A stretch of 64,000 nucleotides of DNA from Paenibacillus caseinilyticus (GTDB lineage Bacteria; Bacillota; Bacilli; Paenibacillales; NBRC-103111), in assembly GCF_027533645.1 (NCBI RefSeq), contig NZ_JAQAGY010000001.1, positions 62,001 through 126,000 on the forward strand, written 5' to 3'. Shown here in pieces: positions 33,250 through 41,786 of the stretch. A model generated the notes under the pieces. That model was given only the letters and a program-made list of their open reading frames with translations. It searched no databases and was not told where the DNA came from. The first letter of the stretch is position 1; each line of letters begins with the position of its first letter. The translations under genes were made by a program, and so were the position numbers.

Positions 33250-34044
33250 TCATCCCCCGGCCTTGCGGGCCACGGCCATCCACTCATCGATATGAATCCG
33301 GGAGATCGCGCCGTCCGGCTGCCGAACCAGCCCGATGTACTGCTGCAGCCGGGCGTCGGCCAACAGAATATGTTGGGTGACGGTATCCACCTGATCTTCA
33401 CTGCGGGCCGTCCGTCTTACCCAGGTCGTATAATCGAAGGTTTTTTTGCGTGTCCGCGACGCCAGCCCGCTCATTCCTGCCTGCCGCATCCACTCTTCCC
33501 ATTCCCCTATACGGTGGCAGCGCACATGACTCTCATCCCGCAGCAGCTCAAGCCGGTTCACGAAAGCGTCGAGGGCATCATCGTCCGGGACGACATTATC
33601 AATAAGAAGCAGCCGTCCGCCCGGCTTCAGGACCCTGGCTGCCTCACGTACGAACCGTTCGGGGCTCGGAAAGTGGTGCGCGGCAATCCGGCAGGTAACG
33701 GCATCGAACGTATCATCCAGAAAAGGGAGATCTTCCGCATCCGCTACCACATACTCGACGTTATCGTAGGATTCGCTAATGAACGTTCTGGCGGTCTCGA
33801 GCATGGGCCTCGTGAGATCGACGGCAATGACCGTCTTCACAAGAGGAGCCAGGGTCTTGGCTGTATGGCCGCCGCCCGTGGCGATGTCCAGCACCTTCCA
33901 CTGCGGCTGCAGTTCCAGCCAATCCGCAAGCCGGCCGAGATCGTCGCCCTTCGCATGGGTGGTGCTCGTTACATAGCGGGAAGCGTTCCTTGTGAATTGG
34001 TCCCTGACCTGGTCTTTCTTCGTCTGATCGCTGTCCTGGTTCAT
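33250..34044 (-). CDS. Class I SAM-dependent methyltransferase (UbiE/YcgJ type)
   Basis: A 264-residue protein with Rossmann motif I LDIATGGGHTAK (residues about 52-63), motif II VIAVDLTRPML, acidic DAEDLPF, and LKPGGRLLLID. These are the SAM-binding motifs of Methyltransf_11 enzymes. The C-terminal 90 residues vary between members and set the substrate, which cannot be named. It stands alone, convergent with the remnant at 32841 and next to the AraC gene on the same strand. Confidence 0.9.
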   Translation of the reverse strand: MNQDSDQTKKDQVRDQFTRNASRYVTSTTHAKGDDLGRLADWLELQPQWKVLDIATGGGHTAKTLAPLVKTVIAVDLTRPMLETARTFISESYDNVEYVVADAEDLPFLDDTFDAVTCRIAAHHFPSPERFVREAARVLKPGGRLLLIDNVVPDDDALDAFVNRLELLRDESHVRCHRIGEWEEWMRQAGMSGLASRTRKKTFDYTTWVRRTARSEDQVDTVTQHILLADARLQQYIGLVRQPDGAISRIHIDEWMAVARKAGG

Positions 34045-34136
34045 TGCTGCTGCCTCCGTTCGTTCATATGCTTAACCAAGAGGATGGTTGGGGCGGCCCT
34101 CTTCCTGACCCGCAAGGGGTGGAGCTCTTCGCCGTT

Positions 34137-34982
34137 CTACCGCGGCTGCTTCCCCCTCCTGTAATATAACGGTGCGTGTCCCGTGACGGACTTGAACACC
34201 CGGCCAAAATGCGTAATGCTGCCGAAGCCTACTTTCGCGGCAATCAGATTCACCTTCATCGACGAACGCTCCAGAAGCTTCTTCGCTTCCTTGATCCGGA
34301 CGCTGTTCACATATTCCACAAACGTAAATCCGGTGGCTTCTTTAAAAAAACGGCTCAAATAGTAAGGACTGACATAAAACCTCTCTGCAAGCAGATTCAG
34401 CGACAGCTCCTCTGTATAATGGCTGTTGATATATTGGACAATCTCCGAGATGCGCTCATGCATCGGGCTCGGCGATTCCAGCGGTTCCATCGAGTTCTGC
34501 CGGATCAGCCGGCAGCACAGAATGAGCAGCTGCAGAACCATCGTCCGGGCATACAGCTCAAAGCCGGGCTTCTGGTCCAGTACCTCCCGGATCATACTGT
34601 GCACCAGCCCCTCGATAGGCAGCCGGTCATGCAGGGAACAGCGGACGATAAGAAAATCGTTGTCGAACAGCGGCTGCAGAATGTCCGGATACGAACCATC
34701 CGCCGACCTCATATCCTGCGGATGCATATTCACAATGAACCGCTCATGCTTCGGCTTCTCGGTATTCGTCGTCCGGTGCAGGATATTCGGCGAGATGATG
34801 ACCGCATCGCCTTCGCCAATCACCATGGTCCGGTCCTTAATGAAGAATTCCCGCTGCCCGGACATCAGATAGTAGACTTCGTATGTACTGTGAAAATGGC
34901 TTGCCGGCATATGATGGCTGGCAGCCCTGCGGTGGGATACGATGAACGTTCCCGCTGTGTTGTGGTAATGAAGATCCCCCAA
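34137..34982 (-). CDS. AraC-family regulator of the GH105 gene
   Basis: The likely start is TTG 34982 (GGGAG five bases upstream), giving 281 residues; the open frame extends 75 bp further with no ribosome site. The N-terminal cupin arm (HFHSTYEVYYLMSGQREFFI, then GDAVIISPNILHRT) is followed by a typical AraC HTH pair (LNLLAERFYVSPYYLSRFFK, IAAKVGFGSITHFGRVFKSV). It is divergent from the GH105 gene at 35117, its probable target, and so may sense unsaturated rhamnogalacturonan disaccharide. Confidence 0.88.
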   Translation of the reverse strand: MGDLHYHNTAGTFIVSHRRAASHHMPASHFHSTYEVYYLMSGQREFFIKDRTMVIGEGDAVIISPNILHRTTNTEKPKHERFIVNMHPQDMRSADGSYPDILQPLFDNDFLIVRCSLHDRLPIEGLVHSMIREVLDQKPGFELYARTMVLQLLILCCRLIRQNSMEPLESPSPMHERISEIVQYINSHYTEELSLNLLAERFYVSPYYLSRFFKEATGFTFVEYVNSVRIKEAKKLLERSSMKVNLIAAKVGFGSITHFGRVFKSVTGHAPLYYRRGKQPR

Positions 34983-35116
34983 ACTGGCTCCCTTCCTCCT
35001 TCCATTCTCCCTTTGATTATATCGCAAAATATAAGAAGAAAGCGTATAAATCCGCAATTAATGTACATATTCCAGTGCTATGATAAGGATATGAACAAGA
35101 AGGAGGAACGAGTACA

Positions 35117-36226
35117 ATGAATTCATCCGTATCCCTACGAACCCCCATCCAATGGGCGGAGAAGGCCTGCGAGGCGCTGATGACCAAATTCGAGCCGGAG
35201 CTGCTTCCCCCGGACCGGTTCCACTATCACCAGGGCGTCTTCCTCTCCGGTATGGAAAAATGCTGGCGTCAGACCGGGAATGCCAAATATTATGACTATC
35301 TGAAAGCCTGGGTGGACAGCCAGATTCTTCCGGATGGCAGCATCAAGAAGTACAAGCCCGATGAACTCGACGATATCCAGCCGGGTGTGCTGCTCTACAA
35401 CCTGTTGGAGCAAACGGGGGAGGAACGCTATAAGACAGCCCTGCACACCCTTGTCCCCCTATTGAAATCATGGAAAACCAATCCATCGGGCGGTTTCTGG
35501 CATAAGGAACATTACCCGAATCAAATGTGGCTGGACGGGCTGTATATGGCCGGGCCGATTGCCGTTCAGTTCGGTAAGACCTTCGATGAGCCTGAGTATT
35601 TTGACATGATGACCTTCCAGGCACTCCTGATGGCGAAGCATACCAAAGACCCAGTCACCGGTCTGCTGTACCACGGCTGGGATGAAACCAAGATGGCGGC
35701 TTGGGCTGATCCGGTTACAGGCCTTGCTCCGGAGTTCTGGGGACGCGCCATCGGCTGGTATCCTGTCGCCCTGCTCGAGATGTTCGAACACCTGCCGGAG
35801 GATCATAAAGATAAAGCGGCACTGGTCGGAATCCTTCAGGATCTGCTCATCGCCCTGACGAAGTACCAGGATCCCGCCACCGGGTTATGGTATCAGGTCA
35901 TCGACAAAGGTGACCGTCCGGATAACTGGCTCGAGAATTCTTGCACCTCATTGTTCGTTCATGCCATAGCCAAAGCCGTGCGCTTCGGCTATCTGGACGC
36001 CTCCTATCTGCAGTATGCCTGGAAGGGATATCAGGGTGTGATCGATACGCTGAAGTTCGACGAGAACGGGAACGTCGTCATCGGCCAGATCTGCATCGGC
36101 ACCGGGATCGGAGATTACGCCCATTACATCGCCCGTCCGACCAGCGAGAATGACCTGCACGGCGCAGGCGCCTTCATTCTGATGTGCGTGGAGATGAGTC
36201 AGGCGGCTCAAGCGGCACGGCAATAA
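35117..36226 (+). CDS. Unsaturated rhamnogalacturonyl hydrolase, GH105 (YteR/YesR type)
   Basis: The 369-residue protein has the (alpha/alpha)6-barrel of GH105/GH88. The expected catalytic Asp is Asp140 in MWLDGLYM, matching Asp143 of Bacillus subtilis YteR, and the protein is nearly the same length (YteR has 373). There is no signal peptide; it hydrates unsaturated galacturonyl-rhamnose made by lyases after import. ATG 35117 has AAGGAGGA upstream. A divergent AraC gene controls it. It complements the secreted pectate lyase at 14892, although no transporter gene is beside it. Confidence 0.93.
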   Translation: MNSSVSLRTPIQWAEKACEALMTKFEPELLPPDRFHYHQGVFLSGMEKCWRQTGNAKYYDYLKAWVDSQILPDGSIKKYKPDELDDIQPGVLLYNLLEQTGEERYKTALHTLVPLLKSWKTNPSGGFWHKEHYPNQMWLDGLYMAGPIAVQFGKTFDEPEYFDMMTFQALLMAKHTKDPVTGLLYHGWDETKMAAWADPVTGLAPEFWGRAIGWYPVALLEMFEHLPEDHKDKAALVGILQDLLIALTKYQDPATGLWYQVIDKGDRPDNWLENSCTSLFVHAIAKAVRFGYLDASYLQYAWKGYQGVIDTLKFDENGNVVIGQICIGTGIGDYAHYIARPTSENDLHGAGAFILMCVEMSQAAQAARQ

Positions 36227-36231
36227 TATTC

Positions 36232-36279
36232 ACGAAAGAGCACCTGCTCCTCGGGCTGAGAGGACAGGTGCTCTTTCGT
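36232..36279 (+). terminator. Strong terminator after GH105
   Basis: ACGAAAGAGCACCTG (36232-36246) pairs perfectly over 15 bp with CAGGTGCTCTTTCGT (36265-36279). Confidence 0.9.
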
Positions 36280-36383
36280 TTGGCGGTGAGCGCTGCTCTG
36301 CGCCCACGGATAGAATCCTTCTTGGTACGGAGGTGGTTGTCGAGCTCCGCTCCGATATCTCTTCCTGTACCAAGGAAGCTGGC

Positions 36384-36509
36384 TCAGCGCTCAAACCGTT
36401 CAATCGCCGAGTGCTTGTCCTCCGGTTGCCATAAGATCCTTACCGGATCGATATCATAACGAGTACGCAGATCCTTCTGCACTCTCAAGCCTTCCCATGA
36501 ACGAATCAT
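36384..36509 (-). CDS. Small hypothetical protein (41 aa)
   Basis: ATG 36509 is preceded by AAAGGG about nine bases upstream. The frame encodes a charged, soluble peptide (MIRSWEGLRV at the start, ending IERFER) before TGA. It follows the small membrane frame at 36528 by 18 bases on the same strand. I do not recognise it. The ribosome site is the main support. Confidence 0.45.
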   Translation of the reverse strand: MIRSWEGLRVQKDLRTRYDIDPVRILWQPEDKHSAIERFER

Positions 36510-36527
36510 GCTCGAATCCCTTTCGGT

Positions 36528-36611
36528 TTAGATGCTGCTCGCAATGAAATAGGCAATCGCTCCCATAATAATCACGGGAATCGCAGCAAGGAGCGAAGCG
36601 ACAACCAGCAC
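36528..36611 (-). CDS. Single-helix membrane micropeptide or remnant (27 aa)
   Basis: A GTG at 36611 opens 27 codons encoding one helix (LVVASLLAAIPVIIMGAIAY) ending in ASSI. The frame continues upstream for 12 more codons to a stop without any ATG, so it could be the tail of a lost membrane gene. It precedes the 41-residue frame and may share a transcript with it. Confidence 0.3.
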   Translation of the reverse strand: MLVVASLLAAIPVIIMGAIAYFIASSI

Positions 36612-36792
36612 TTTTTTGAGCCCCGGTCCGGATGCCTGTTCCGCTTCCTAATTAGCTATGATAGGGATACCTTACCGCTGATGATACGCGCCAAGCTATC
36701 ATCAAATGATACGATTATTCTCTTGCGATACGGCAGACGGTAGTGAATGGCCATTCCTTAAGTGCCGCGGCGCTGCCTCTATTATGCTTTGC

Positions 36793-37698
36793 CTACTCTC
36801 TAAAATATTGTACCTGCGCATAAAATTCCGTAAGAAAATGATAAAATAATTGTTCCGTAGGAAGTAGCTTGCGCTGGGTTGGACGGATCACCCCTATCGT
36901 TCGGGTCACATAGGGATCGACGATAGGTATTTTCACAGTGGATTGCGGAACGTTATCTACCAATGTCACTTCGGGCATTAACGCTACCCCTAGCCCAGCC
37001 GAAACCAACCCTTTCAAAGCATCAATATCATCCCCTTCGAAAGCAATTTTCGGGACAAATCCAAGTTCGTTGCATGCATTTAGTGCGATCTTTCGAAACA
37101 CAGTTCCTTCCCGCAGTGTCACAAAGGGAACATCTTTCAGCTCTCGCAGCTGGATGGTGGAACGATTGGCAAGCGGATGATGGACCGGCAGTAATGCGAC
37201 GATATTCTCCGTAAACAATATCTTTTGTTCAATTTTTTTCTCTTCGCCAGGTACCGGAGCGATCATGGCCAGGTTAAATTCGCCGTCGATTACACCGTCG
37301 ATCAAGTCACGGTAGAGCGCTTGTCTCATCTGAAAATTCGCTTCCGGGTACCGTCTGCGAAAAGCATATATCGCTGTAGGTAAGACGTGGGCCGCCAGAC
37401 TGATGGGAAATGCTATGCGGACCGTCCCTTTCTCCGGCTCCAAATATTCCTTAACCTCCCTCTCTGCTTCGTTGATCATGTTCATTGCCTGCTTCACGCG
37501 TTCGAGGAAGATCCGGCCGATCGGCGTCAGCTTTACTCTCCGTCCTTCCCGGATAAAGAGATCGACTCCCAATTCACTTTCCAAATTAAAAATCTGTCTG
37601 CTTACGGATGACTGCGCAACATGCAGGGCATTCGCAGCTTCCGTCACATGTTCTCTCATGGCAACTTCCATAAAGTACCTCATTTGCCTTATTTCCAT
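36793..37698 (-). CDS. LysR-family regulator (GltC-like), divergent from gdhA
   Basis: A 301-residue LysR protein: N-terminal HTH (VTEAANALHVAQSSVSRQIF, residues about 18-37) and a type 2 periplasmic-binding effector domain. ATG 37698 has GGGAGG upstream. It is divergent from gdhA at 37840 with a 141-bp gap, so it is the probable activator of gdhA, in the way GltC controls glutamate synthase in Bacillus. The effector is likely a nitrogen or carbon signal such as 2-oxoglutarate or glutamate; that part is inference. Confidence 0.9.
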   Translation of the reverse strand: MEIRQMRYFMEVAMREHVTEAANALHVAQSSVSRQIFNLESELGVDLFIREGRRVKLTPIGRIFLERVKQAMNMINEAEREVKEYLEPEKGTVRIAFPISLAAHVLPTAIYAFRRRYPEANFQMRQALYRDLIDGVIDGEFNLAMIAPVPGEEKKIEQKILFTENIVALLPVHHPLANRSTIQLRELKDVPFVTLREGTVFRKIALNACNELGFVPKIAFEGDDIDALKGLVSAGLGVALMPEVTLVDNVPQSTVKIPIVDPYVTRTIGVIRPTQRKLLPTEQLFYHFLTEFYAQVQYFRE

Positions 37699-37750
37699 GT
37701 CTTCCTCCCAATTGATGCAAAAAACGCATCAACTTCATCGGATATGAATA

Positions 37751-37778
37751 TTGGAGCGATTAATTATTAAATTATAAA
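37751..37778 (+). promoter_or_regulatory. Candidate gdhA promoter
   Basis: TTGGAG (37751-37756), 16 bp, TATAAA (37773-37778), 62 bp before the start, in an A+T-rich stretch between gdhA and its LysR gene. The poor -35 box suits an activator-dependent promoter. Confidence 0.45.
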
Positions 37779-37839
37779 ATCAATTCACAATGAAAAAAAG
37801 AGGATTATTTTTGCATCCAGTAAATTAAGGAGTGTATTC

Positions 37840-39219
37840 ATGAAATTACTAACTGAGATTGAACAAACGCATACACGTATCGCAGAGGAGTACGTCAACG
37901 CTTTATTCGAAACCGTCACTAAACGCAATCCCAACGAACCGGAATTTCATCAGGCGGTAAAAGAAGTGTTTCATTCCTTGATCCCTGTGCTCACTAAAAA
38001 TCCAAAATATATGGAACATGCCATCCTGGATCAGTTGGTTGAACCGGACCGGCTCGTATCTTTCAGGGTTCCCTGGGTCGATGACAAGGGAAAGGTAAGA
38101 GTGAACCGGGGATTCCGGGTTCAATTCAGCAATGCGATCGGACCCTACAAGGGCGGATTAAGATTTCACCCCTCAGTAAACGCCAGCATCATCAAATTTT
38201 TGGGGGTTGAACAGATCTTCAAAAACTCACTAACCGGCCAGCCGATCGGCGGCGGAAAAGGCGGTTCCGATTTTGACCCGAAAGGGAAGTCGGATCTGGA
38301 GATTATGCGGTTTTGCCAAAGCTTCATGACCGAACTGAGAAAATATATCGGTCCGGATAAGGATGTTCCGGCCGGCGATATCGGCGTCGGAGCCAGAGAG
38401 ATCGGCTATATGTTCGGGCAGTATAAAAAGCTGGCGGGCGCGTATGAAGCCGGTGTACTGACCGGAAAAGGCATCGGTTACGGGGGAAGCCTGGGACGTA
38501 AAGAGGCAACCGGATACGGTACGGTCTACTTTGTAGAACAAATGCTGAATGACAAGGGCTTGAGCTTTCATGGCAGCACCGTCGTCGTCTCCGGATCAGG
38601 AAATGTCTCTATTTATGCCATGGAGAAGGCGATGCAGTTAGGCGCTAAAGTTGTGGCATGCAGTGATTCCGGCGGATATATTTATCATAAGGACGGCATT
38701 AACCTTTCTACGATCAAACGTTTAAAAGAAGTAGAAAATAAGAGATGCCGCGATTACGTACTGGAGTATCCTGATGCGATCTATGTGGAAGGCTGTTCCG
38801 GGATCTGGACCATTCCTTGCGACATTGCTTTGCCCTGCGCAACACAAAATGAGATCGACAAAGCCTCCGCTGAACTGCTCGTTCGCAATAGAGTCAAAGC
38901 AATCGGCGAAGGCGCCAATATGCCTTCGACGCTGGAAGCCATCGACGTGTTCCTCGAGAATCAAGTGCTGTTCGCTCCCGCTAAAGCGGCAAACGCAGGC
39001 GGTGTGTCGGTCTCCGCGCTGGAAATGGCCCAAAATAGCGCAAGACTGTCCTGGACGATGGAGGAAGTGGACGAGAAACTGAAAAGCATTATGAATCATA
39101 TTTATCGGGAAAGCATGAAGTCCTCTGAAGAATACGGCGTTCCCGGCAATCTGGTTATCGGTGCAAACATTGCCGGATTTGTAAGAGTCGCTGATGCGAT
39201 GATAGCTCAAGGCGTATAA
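37840..39219 (+). CDS. gdhA: NADP-specific glutamate dehydrogenase
   Basis: The 459-residue protein matches the hexameric small-subunit (GDH-I) class. Features include the substrate site KGGLRFHPSVN, the lysine-containing PIGGGKGGSDFDPKGKSD, and a nucleotide-binding loop VVSGSGNVSIYAMEK with the GSGNV typical of NADP-type enzymes. It makes glutamate from ammonium and 2-oxoglutarate in the cytoplasm. ATG 37840 has AAGGAG upstream. The divergent LysR gene is the likely regulator. Bacillus subtilis has no such anabolic GDH, but Paenibacillus species often do. Confidence 0.95.
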   Translation: MKLLTEIEQTHTRIAEEYVNALFETVTKRNPNEPEFHQAVKEVFHSLIPVLTKNPKYMEHAILDQLVEPDRLVSFRVPWVDDKGKVRVNRGFRVQFSNAIGPYKGGLRFHPSVNASIIKFLGVEQIFKNSLTGQPIGGGKGGSDFDPKGKSDLEIMRFCQSFMTELRKYIGPDKDVPAGDIGVGAREIGYMFGQYKKLAGAYEAGVLTGKGIGYGGSLGRKEATGYGTVYFVEQMLNDKGLSFHGSTVVVSGSGNVSIYAMEKAMQLGAKVVACSDSGGYIYHKDGINLSTIKRLKEVENKRCRDYVLEYPDAIYVEGCSGIWTIPCDIALPCATQNEIDKASAELLVRNRVKAIGEGANMPSTLEAIDVFLENQVLFAPAKAANAGGVSVSALEMAQNSARLSWTMEEVDEKLKSIMNHIYRESMKSSEEYGVPGNLVIGANIAGFVRVADAMIAQGV

Positions 39220-39309
39220 ACAGAAACTTCCTCAGGTCGGTCGGCTCCAACATGTGTTCCAGATCGTTTCGTCTTACCCATAGTCTTGAATTTGTATAAC
39301 TGTAACTGC

Positions 39310-39350
39310 AAAAAAGGCATCTCCTTTCTATCCAGGGAATGCCTTTTTTT
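39310..39350. terminator. Bidirectional terminator between gdhA and DUF421 gene
   Basis: AAAAAAGGCAT (39310-39320) pairs with ATGCCTTTTTT (39339-39349) between convergent genes. Confidence 0.88.
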
Positions 39351-39415
39351 GTATGCGTCCCATCTCTTTGTCTGATTCCATTGTGCGCTTGTCTCATGGG
39401 AAACGATGTAATCTG

Positions 39416-39937
39416 TCATCTATCCCCCTGGATATCTTCCCTGAGGCGGGTCAGCCATACCTCCAGATCGCGCCTGGTTACGGGTTTTGCGGCCTCTGTA
39501 AGCTCATAGCCCAGCTCACCGTTCATCTCGATGACCCCCTGTTTGATATCAGCTATGTCGGTGATGCCCAGCTGGCGCAGCCTCATCTCGAGTTGGTTAA
39601 CCGTAATGCGAAGCTTCCGCAGCGCCTGCATATCCAGTTGGCCCTCCCGAATGACGGTAACCGCCTCTCCCGTGATCAATTTTTGCAGCTTGCCGAAGCG
39701 AATTTCCACAAGTTCCAGTACAACCAATACTGCCAGAAACAATGCGACCGCGGCAATCGCCCTCCATACGGTCTTCTCTATAATCCCCTGGGCAATCAAC
39801 TCACCGATGGAGATCATAATGACGGTCGTCGCAACATTCATTTGCGCGATTGATTTTCGGCCTGATAAACGCAGAAGTATGATGCCCGTCAAGACAAGCA
39901 GCATGCACTTCCAGACCAAGTGCCAGGATAAATCCAT
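39416..39937 (-). CDS. DUF421 (YetF/YcaP-like) membrane protein
   Basis: ATG 39937 follows GGAGG by about ten bases and gives 173 residues. Two or three N-terminal helices are followed by the conserved RLSGRKSIAQMN motif and a soluble DUF421 C-terminal domain (VIREGQLDMQALRKLRITVN). The family is widespread in spore-formers and has no firm biochemical role. It is shorter than YetF (231 residues) and lacks part of the C-terminal domain extension. Confidence 0.85.
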   Translation of the reverse strand: MDLSWHLVWKCMLLVLTGIILLRLSGRKSIAQMNVATTVIMISIGELIAQGIIEKTVWRAIAAVALFLAVLVVLELVEIRFGKLQKLITGEAVTVIREGQLDMQALRKLRITVNQLEMRLRQLGITDIADIKQGVIEMNGELGYELTEAAKPVTRRDLEVWLTRLREDIQGDR

Positions 39938-40158
39938 CCTTTGGTCGCCTCCTCTTGGGATTTTATCCAACCCTATCTTTCCCATCTCGGCTGCAATCCA
40001 CCCCCGCCATCCGCTATTTGGGATTGAACCGGCTGAAACTAAAAAAGACTTGGCGATGAGGCCTTATTAAAAGCCGACGAGTATGAGCGTGTACACATGT
40101 TTTCTCGGATGTTGAAATACAATGGTAGTATTTGAACAACTGGAGGATAGGAGTCCCG

Positions 40159-41697
40159 ATGCCGCAACCGAAGCAAACCTTCATGAGAGGTACGTTATTC
40201 TTGTCCGCCGCCGCGCTGATCAACCGCATCCTGGGTTTAATCAGCGGCATGTTCGTAGCCAGGGTGCTGGGTGCCGAGGGGATCGGCCTCTTGATGATGG
40301 CCCATCCTCTGGTCCCGCTGGTGATCACGATTACGGAGCTCGGCCTGCCTGTCGCCATCTCCAAGCTGGTCGCCGAGGCCGATGCCCGCGGGGATCGGAC
40401 GAAGGTGAGACGGACCCTGCACGTCTCGCTGCTCGTTACCGGCTTCCTGAGTGTCACGCTGACGACGCTCTCCCTGCTCGGCTCGCATTGGATTGCCTCC
40501 CTGCTTCTCAGCGATCAGCGAGCTTATTACGCCATGCTCGCGATTACACCCATTGCGCCTATCGTTGCCGTCTCAGCGGTGCTCAAGGGCTACTTCCGCG
40601 GGAAGCAGCGAATGCAGACCATCGCCGCTTCCGACGTATTGGAGAACACCGTACAGATCGCGTGTGTGCTCGCTTTGGTCCACATCTTGCTGCCCTACGG
40701 CGTTGCCTATGCCGCCGCCGGGGCTATGGCCGCCTCCGTGGTCAGCGAGATCAGCTCTCTGCTGTTTCTACTGGCCAGCTACAAGCTGCGCGGCGAAGTC
40801 AAGCTGCCGGGCGAGACATGGGCTGCCCACCTTCGGAAGGGCCGGTCAACCCTTACGGAGCTTCTGCGAATCGGCTTGCCGACCACCGGCAATGGAGTGA
40901 TTCACTCGGTCTATGGCGCCTTCCAACCGCTGCTCATTACGACCAGCCTGGCCGCCGCCGGCATAAGCACAGCGGTAGCCACCAAACAGTTCGGAATGAT
41001 TGCCGGATATGCTTTCCCGCTGCTCTTCATGCCCAGCTTCATCACACAGTCCCTCTCTACCGCTCTGATCCCGGCCATCAGCGAAGCGGCCGCCAACAAG
41101 AACAGCTTGTTAATGCACGAAAGAATGGAGCAGGCTTTACGCTTGGGCTTTTTGAGCGGGGCACCGGCCACCGTGATCCTATTCGTTTGGTCCACGCCGC
41201 TGACTACCCTCATTTATAACGCGCCGGAAGCCGGCCCTCTGTTGAAAATTCTAGCGCCGATGTTTTTCCTGCATTATTTCGATGCGCCGCTGCATGCCAT
41301 ACTGCTGGGGCTTGGCCGTGCGAATGCCACCCTATGGAATTACGCCATTACGACCGTGTTCAAAGTTACTGCCATCTACGTGCTTGGCAGCAAGTTTGGC
41401 ATTGTCGGAATCGCTTTTGCACTGGGCCTCAGCATGGTGGTCATCACGATGCTCAACTTCAACTCGATCTCCGGCAGCATCGGGTCCTACTGGGATATCC
41501 GGCCCTATGCAAGGAGCACATTCGCCATGCTCATCATGGTACTATGCGGGCAGTGGGCTATCCGTTACCTGGATAGCCTGGCCCTTCCCATGCTGTGGAA
41601 TACCATCGGTTCGATCGGCTTCTCGCTGCTCGTTTATTTCGCCGTACTGTCCCTTACGAATGCCTGGAGCCGGAGGAGCAGAAGAATCTATTCATAA
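40159..41697 (+). CDS. spoVB: SpoVB-like MOP-superfamily polysaccharide/lipid flippase
   Basis: I place the start at ATG 40159, five bases after TAGGAG; the frame extends 27 bp further. The 512-residue protein has about 14 helices, the N-terminal FLSAAALINRILGLISGMFV signature of SpoVB/MurJ-like flippases and the same length as SpoVB (518). SpoVB is needed for spore cortex synthesis, presumably moving a lipid-linked precursor. Paenibacilli often have several paralogues, so it may not be the sporulation copy. A 16-bp-stem terminator follows. Confidence 0.88.
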   Translation: MPQPKQTFMRGTLFLSAAALINRILGLISGMFVARVLGAEGIGLLMMAHPLVPLVITITELGLPVAISKLVAEADARGDRTKVRRTLHVSLLVTGFLSVTLTTLSLLGSHWIASLLLSDQRAYYAMLAITPIAPIVAVSAVLKGYFRGKQRMQTIAASDVLENTVQIACVLALVHILLPYGVAYAAAGAMAASVVSEISSLLFLLASYKLRGEVKLPGETWAAHLRKGRSTLTELLRIGLPTTGNGVIHSVYGAFQPLLITTSLAAAGISTAVATKQFGMIAGYAFPLLFMPSFITQSLSTALIPAISEAAANKNSLLMHERMEQALRLGFLSGAPATVILFVWSTPLTTLIYNAPEAGPLLKILAPMFFLHYFDAPLHAILLGLGRANATLWNYAITTVFKVTAIYVLGSKFGIVGIAFALGLSMVVITMLNFNSISGSIGSYWDIRPYARSTFAMLIMVLCGQWAIRYLDSLALPMLWNTIGSIGFSLLVYFAVLSLTNAWSRRSRRIYS

Positions 41698-41709
41698 GCT
41701 CTAATAAAT

Positions 41710-41761
41710 AATGCGAAAAAAGCTGAGACCCTTGAACACAGGCCCCAGCTTTTTTCGCATT
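41710..41761. terminator. Bidirectional terminator, spoVB / GH30-GH43 gene
   Basis: AATGCGAAAAAAGCTG (41710-41725) pairs over 16 bp with CAGCTTTTTTCGCATT (41746-41761) between convergent genes. Confidence 0.92.
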
Positions 41762-41786
41762 CTCAGTCCTTACCCACGGGTAAGTA

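Noticed and set aside
40122-41219. 365-residue forward frame inside the spoVB-like gene
   Set aside because: It is the +1 frame shadow of a clear 14-helix membrane protein; its Arg-rich low-complexity composition is not protein-like.
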